From Pseudolabrys sp. (lineage in GTDB: Bacteria > Pseudomonadota > Alphaproteobacteria > Rhizobiales > Xanthobacteraceae): 6,758 nt of DNA. The stretch is from NCBI GenBank assembly GCA_026125925.1, contig JAHCKF010000196.1, positions 1-6,758 on the forward strand, written 5' to 3'. How positions within the stretch are numbered: position 1 is the first letter of the stretch; each line of letters begins with the position of its first letter. The notes under the pieces were generated by a model that was not told the origin of the DNA, did not search any database, and was given only the letters and a program-made list of their open reading frames with translations. Made by a program: the position numbers and the translations under genes. Shown piece by piece: positions 3,512 through 6,758 of the stretch.

Positions 3512-5649
3512 TGCCGAACCGTTTTAGCCATTTCGCCTTCGCCGCCATCGTCGCGCTGACGGTCTTCGTCAGTCCGTCATCAGCGCAGTTCGTCAACACC
3601 GCCGCCAAACCGGACTTCAACGCGCGGCTGATCGTCGGCGGTGCCGACAGGAATGATCCTTCCGCGAACTGGCTCGGCCTCGCGGTTCGCCTCGGGCCGG
3701 GCTGGCACACTTATTGGCGATCGGCTGGCGATGCCGGCGCGCCGCCGGAATTCGACTGGAGCAGCTCGACGAATATCGATGAGCCCACGATCGAGTGGCC
3801 GGCCCCGCGGCGCTTCAGTGACGCCGGCATCGACAGCTTCGGCTATGCCGACAAGGTTGTGCTGCCGATCAAGGTCCGCGTCCGCGATTCGCAGAAGCCT
3901 GCCGATGTCTCGCTCAAGCTCGCCCTGTATGTCTGCAGCACGATCTGTACGCGGAACGACCTGAGCTTCGACGCCAGGATTACACCGGGCCAACGGTCCG
4001 GCGAACAACTCGGCCTTATCGATCGGTGGCGAACGCGCGTGCCCCGCCCTCATTCGCCCAACCTGGCAATTCGGTCGCTGGATCTGCAAACGGCAAACCC
4101 TGGTGCGCTGCGGATCGAGGCGACCTCGACGTCAGGCTTCGCCGCCTCCGACGTCTTCGTCGACGGCGACGATGCCATTCTGGCGGGGCACCCGAAGGTG
4201 GCGATGAATGGCGCCAACGAGGCTGTCATCACCGTGCCGATCGACGGCGTCGAGAAACGGAATGCCGACAAACCGCTACGCGTGACGCTGGTTGCCGGCG
4301 GCAACGCCGTCGAAGCCACAGTGCCGGCGCCGCAGGCGCCGGCTGCCGTGCGAACGGGTGCGGGCCCTGCCAATTCCGCTATTGCCGGAACGGATATTTC
4401 GAAGGCGAACCTTGCCGGAGCGGGCCACGCAGAAAAGACGACGGGCATTCTGCCGATCCTCGCAGCCGCCCTGATCGGCGGCTTCATCCTCAACTTCATG
4501 CCCTGCGTCTTCCCGGTCCTGTCACTCAAGATGATGTCGCTGCTCGGCCAGACATCGCGCGACATGGGCGCCTTGCGCATTCGCTTCATCGCCTCGGCGG
4601 CTGGCGTCATCACCTCGTTTGTTCTGCTGGCGACAGCGCTCGCCGCGTTGAAGAGTGCCGGCGCGCAAATCGGCTGGGGCATCCAGTTTCAGCAGCCGCT
4701 GTTTCTGGGCGGCATGGCCGCCATCCTCGTGGCGCTCAGCGCCAACCTGCTCGACCTTTATGAAATCCGGCTGCCGTGGCGGCTGGGCAATCTGCTCGGC
4801 CGCTCCGGCGGCGGCCAGTCGGTCGCATCGTACTTCTTCAACGGCTTCATCATGACGCTGCTAGCGACGCCGTGCTCGGCGCCGTTTGTCGGCACGGCCG
4901 TCGGTTTCGCGCTATCGCAAGGGACCTGGCAGATCCTCGCTATCTTCGCCGCGCTCGGCGTCGGCATGGCTTCGCCTTATCTCGCGCTCGCGCTCGTGCC
5001 CCAAGTGGCGCGGCTGTTTCCGCGACCGGGCCGCTGGATGCAGACACTGCGCCAGCTTGCCGCCCTGGCCATGGCGGGTGCCGCAATCTGGCTGCTCTGG
5101 ATTCTCAGCGAGATCAGCGGTTCACGAACCGCCGTGATCGCCGGCACAGCATTGGGACTAATGGTGTGGGCGGTCGCGCTCTACCAACGCCGGCACGCGC
5201 ACGCGATCGCCGGTGTAGTGATGGCTAGCCTCGCGGCTACGGCGATCCTCATTGCCGGAGAGCGGACCGTTCCGACCGCCTCCAAGGCGGCCGATGGTGT
5301 CCCATGGCAAACCTTTGCGCCGCCGGATGTCGCAACGCTGGTGCGCAGCGGCCACACGGTGTTCGTCGATATCGGCGCCGCCTGGTGCGTGACCTGCAAG
5401 GTCAACGAGCGGTTGATCATCAACAGCAGCACGATCCGGCAGCGCCTGCTCGCCGATGTCGTGCCGCTGCAAGGTGACTGGACCAAGCCCGACCCCACCA
5501 TCGCCGCCTATCTCAAGTCGTTCGGACGCTTCGGACTTCCTTTCAATGCCGTGTTCGGGCCGGGCGCTCCGGACGGCATCGTGCTCCCCGAACTGCTGAC
5601 GCAGCAAGCGGTTCTCGCCGCTTTCGACGCAGCATCCACCCGCCCCTGA
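3511..5649 (+). CDS. scsB: ScsB-like DsbD-family membrane thiol-disulfide reductase
   Basis: This 712-aa inner-membrane protein has three parts. A signal peptide (about 1-25, ending SPSSAQ) leads to a periplasmic N-terminal domain with the pair C142-x3-C146 (YVCSTICTRND). A membrane domain of about eight helices (312-583) carries the two conserved cysteines in MPCVFP (C332) and ATPCSAPF (C455). The C-terminal periplasmic thioredoxin-like domain has W-C-V-T-C (C626, C629) and a probable cis-Pro at FGLPF (P677). In DsbD/ScsB proteins electrons pass from cytoplasmic thioredoxin through the membrane cysteines to the C-terminal domain, then the N-terminal domain, then a periplasmic partner. All six expected cysteines are present. 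The partner is probably the scsC-like gene 15 nt downstream. The frame is closed at 3502, so ATG 3511 is the first available start. The long N-terminal region and the C-x3-C pair favour ScsB over classical DsbD. Confidence 0.92.
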   Translation: MPNRFSHFAFAAIVALTVFVSPSSAQFVNTAAKPDFNARLIVGGADRNDPSANWLGLAVRLGPGWHTYWRSAGDAGAPPEFDWSSSTNIDEPTIEWPAPRRFSDAGIDSFGYADKVVLPIKVRVRDSQKPADVSLKLALYVCSTICTRNDLSFDARITPGQRSGEQLGLIDRWRTRVPRPHSPNLAIRSLDLQTANPGALRIEATSTSGFAASDVFVDGDDAILAGHPKVAMNGANEAVITVPIDGVEKRNADKPLRVTLVAGGNAVEATVPAPQAPAAVRTGAGPANSAIAGTDISKANLAGAGHAEKTTGILPILAAALIGGFILNFMPCVFPVLSLKMMSLLGQTSRDMGALRIRFIASAAGVITSFVLLATALAALKSAGAQIGWGIQFQQPLFLGGMAAILVALSANLLDLYEIRLPWRLGNLLGRSGGGQSVASYFFNGFIMTLLATPCSAPFVGTAVGFALSQGTWQILAIFAALGVGMASPYLALALVPQVARLFPRPGRWMQTLRQLAALAMAGAAIWLLWILSEISGSRTAVIAGTALGLMVWAVALYQRRHAHAIAGVVMASLAATAILIAGERTVPTASKAADGVPWQTFAPPDVATLVRSGHTVFVDIGAAWCVTCKVNERLIINSSTIRQRLLADVVPLQGDWTKPDPTIAAYLKSFGRFGLPFNAVFGPGAPDGIVLPELLTQQAVLAAFDAASTRP

Positions 5650-5664
5650 ACAGGAGAACTCACC

Positions 5665-6297
5665 ATGGCCATCAGATTTTTGCGTTTGGTTTCCGTACTC
5701 GCCGTCGCCACCGCCCTGCAAGCGCCCGGCGCTCTGGCGCAGTCGGCTAATCAGGATCCGCTCAGCACGGCCAGCATCCTGCACGACCCCGATATTCCGG
5801 TGCTCGGCAACCCGAAAGGCGACGTCACCATCGTAGAGTACTTCGACTACCGCTGTCCGTACTGCAAGAAGGTCAGCCCGGTGCTGCAAAAGCTCATCAG
5901 CGAGGACCGGGGGCTGCGGCTGGTCTTCAAGGACTGGCCGGTCTTCGGCGACGTCTCGATCTATGCGGCCCGGCTTGTCTTCGCCGCGAAATATCAAAAC
6001 AAGTATACGGAAGCGCACGAGGCATTGATCTCGGCGCAGGAGAAGCTGACCGAAGCCAATGTGCAGAGCATGCTGACGCAAGCCGGCGTCGACGTGCCGC
6101 GGGCCCAGCAGGACCTCGAAACCCATCGCAAGGAAATTGACGCAGTGCTGGCTCGCAACCACGAGCAGGCGATGGCCCTCGGCTTCCAGGGCACGCCCGG
6201 ATTCATCATCGGCAAATTCCGCGTGCCGGGCGCGATGGATGAGAAAAACTTCAAGCTGGCGATCGCCGAGTCTCGCGCCGCAGCCAAGAAGAAATAG
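5665..6297 (+). CDS. scsC: ScsC-like periplasmic DsbA-family thiol-disulfide protein
   Basis: This 210-aa protein has a signal peptide (1-25, ending PGALAQ) and a thioredoxin fold with an inserted helical domain. The active site is FDYRCPYCKK with C64 and C67, and the cis-Pro loop is GTPGF (176-180, P178). The stretch D-W-P-V-F-G-x-V-S (90-98) matches the 'P-(I/V)-x-G-x-x-S' block common in ScsC and BdbD-like proteins. ScsC proteins are kept reduced by ScsB and act as periplasmic disulfide reductases or isomerases, protecting clients under copper or peroxide stress. The segment between signal and thioredoxin domain is only about 27 residues, so the long trimerising stalk of some ScsC proteins appears absent. 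The start has AGGAG 8 nt upstream and the gene follows scsB by 15 nt, so they are probably co-transcribed. An oxidising DsbA-like role is the alternative, less likely given its ScsB neighbour. Confidence 0.9.
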   Translation: MAIRFLRLVSVLAVATALQAPGALAQSANQDPLSTASILHDPDIPVLGNPKGDVTIVEYFDYRCPYCKKVSPVLQKLISEDRGLRLVFKDWPVFGDVSIYAARLVFAAKYQNKYTEAHEALISAQEKLTEANVQSMLTQAGVDVPRAQQDLETHRKEIDAVLARNHEQAMALGFQGTPGFIIGKFRVPGAMDEKNFKLAIAESRAAAKKK

Positions 6298-6305
6298 GCG
6301 GCGCG
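6274..6305 (+). terminator. GC hairpin spanning the scsC stop codon
   Basis: CGCGCCGC (6274-6281) pairs perfectly with GCGGCGCG (6298-6305) around a 16-nt loop that contains the TAG stop. It lies at the junction of two convergent genes separated by 18 nt. No T-run follows, so a role in ending transcription is only suggested by position. Confidence 0.3.
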
Positions 6306-6315
6306 GCCGAGATGC

Positions 6316-6758
6316 CTACATCGGCACCATCGCCGCGTCCTTGGACTGGCGCAACGTCAGTGAGGTCTTGACGTTCTTCACGTTGGGACCCGAGGTGAGC
6401 TTCTCGACGAAGGTCTGGAAGGTCTTGAGGTCGGGCGCGACACACTTCAGCACGAAGTCAATCTCGCCCGACAGCATCCAGCATTCGCGCACCAGCGGCT
6501 GCGCCCGCACGAACGATTCGAAAGCGACCAGGTCGGCCTCGGCCTGGCTCGCCAGGTGGACGAATGCGAAGACCACGACCTCATAGCCGAGCAGCTTTTC
6601 GTCGAGCAGAGCCCGGTATCCCTTGATGTAACCGGCCTCCTCCAGCGCCCGCACGCGGCGCAGGCAAGGCGGCGCCGATATGCCAACGCGCCGCGCGAGT
6701 TCCACATTGGTCATCCGGCCGTCGTCCTGAAGTTCCTTCAGGATTTTGCGGTCGATGG
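6316..6758 (-). CDS. Lrp/AsnC-family transcriptional regulator (5' end outside window)
   Basis: A total of 146 residues are visible and the frame remains open at the window edge. The first visible residues (IDRKILKELQDDGR) are the usual start of the Lrp/AsnC helix-turn-helix domain, so probably only a few to about 15 residues are missing. ATG 6714 would cut this helix and is not the true start. The DNA-binding part includes MTNVELARRVGIS, then P-C-L-R-R-V-R-A-L-E-E-A-G-Y-I (recognition helix and wing). The C-terminal ligand-binding (RAM) domain starts near YEVVVFAF and includes SGEIDFVLKC, matching the family's G-x-x-D-(F/Y) turn. Such proteins form dimers and octamers and usually sense amino acids, often controlling a neighbouring gene. 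The target is probably outside the window, since the gene faces scsC tail to tail. Nothing links it to scsBC. Confidence 0.9.
   Translation of the reverse strand, partial: IDRKILKELQDDGRMTNVELARRVGISAPPCLRRVRALEEAGYIKGYRALLDEKLLGYEVVVFAFVHLASQAEADLVAFESFVRAQPLVRECWMLSGEIDFVLKCVAPDLKTFQTFVEKLTSGPNVKNVKTSLTLRQSKDAAMVPM

Noticed and set aside
5158..6162. Long open frame (334 codons) on the minus strand across the end of scsB and most of scsC
   Set aside because: It is antisense to two well-supported genes with intact motifs. Its translation shows no recognisable domain and looks like the usual open antisense frame of GC-rich DNA.

Overview
The window is GC-rich DNA. Its codon use (mostly G or C at third positions), gene families and compact layout suggest an alphaproteobacterium of the Bradyrhizobium/Nitrobacteraceae kind. 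That assignment rests on general appearance only; there is no rRNA, tRNA or other marker gene. I see no mobile element, CRISPR array or integration scar.

Left end (1-727, + strand): the last 56 codons of a gene cut by the window edge, whose tail resembles the C-terminal domain of PatG-like (cyanobactin-type) maturation proteases. Two very short genes follow (56 and 58 aa). Their products share an N-terminal leader-like block (10 of 15 positions identical) and then diverge into short Cys-rich C-termini with 8 and 6 cysteines. This looks like the end of a ribosomally made, post-translationally modified peptide (RiPP) locus with two paralogous precursors, and it is the most novel part of the window. 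A stem-loop follows each of the three genes; the last is an 11-bp hairpin placed as a shared terminator with the convergent gene.

Middle (735-2655, - strand): an apparent operon read right to left. It holds two half-size chromate-transporter (ChrA) proteins with overlapping stop and start, then an Asp/Glu-racemase-superfamily enzyme. That enzyme keeps only one of the two usual catalytic cysteines, as in arylmalonate decarboxylases.

Right half (2833-6297, + strand): a small secreted protein with four cysteines after its signal peptide, a structured 264-nt gap, then scsB-like and scsC-like genes. ScsB is a DsbD-type membrane thiol reductase. ScsC is a periplasmic CPYC thioredoxin-fold protein. 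The inferred role is to pass cytoplasmic reducing power to periplasmic protein thiols, typically for copper or oxidative stress. The gap before scsB contains several hairpins, two of them mutually exclusive, and a perfect 12-bp palindrome touching the start codon.

Right edge (6316-6758, - strand): an Lrp/AsnC-family regulator, convergent with scsC and missing its first residues because the window ends.
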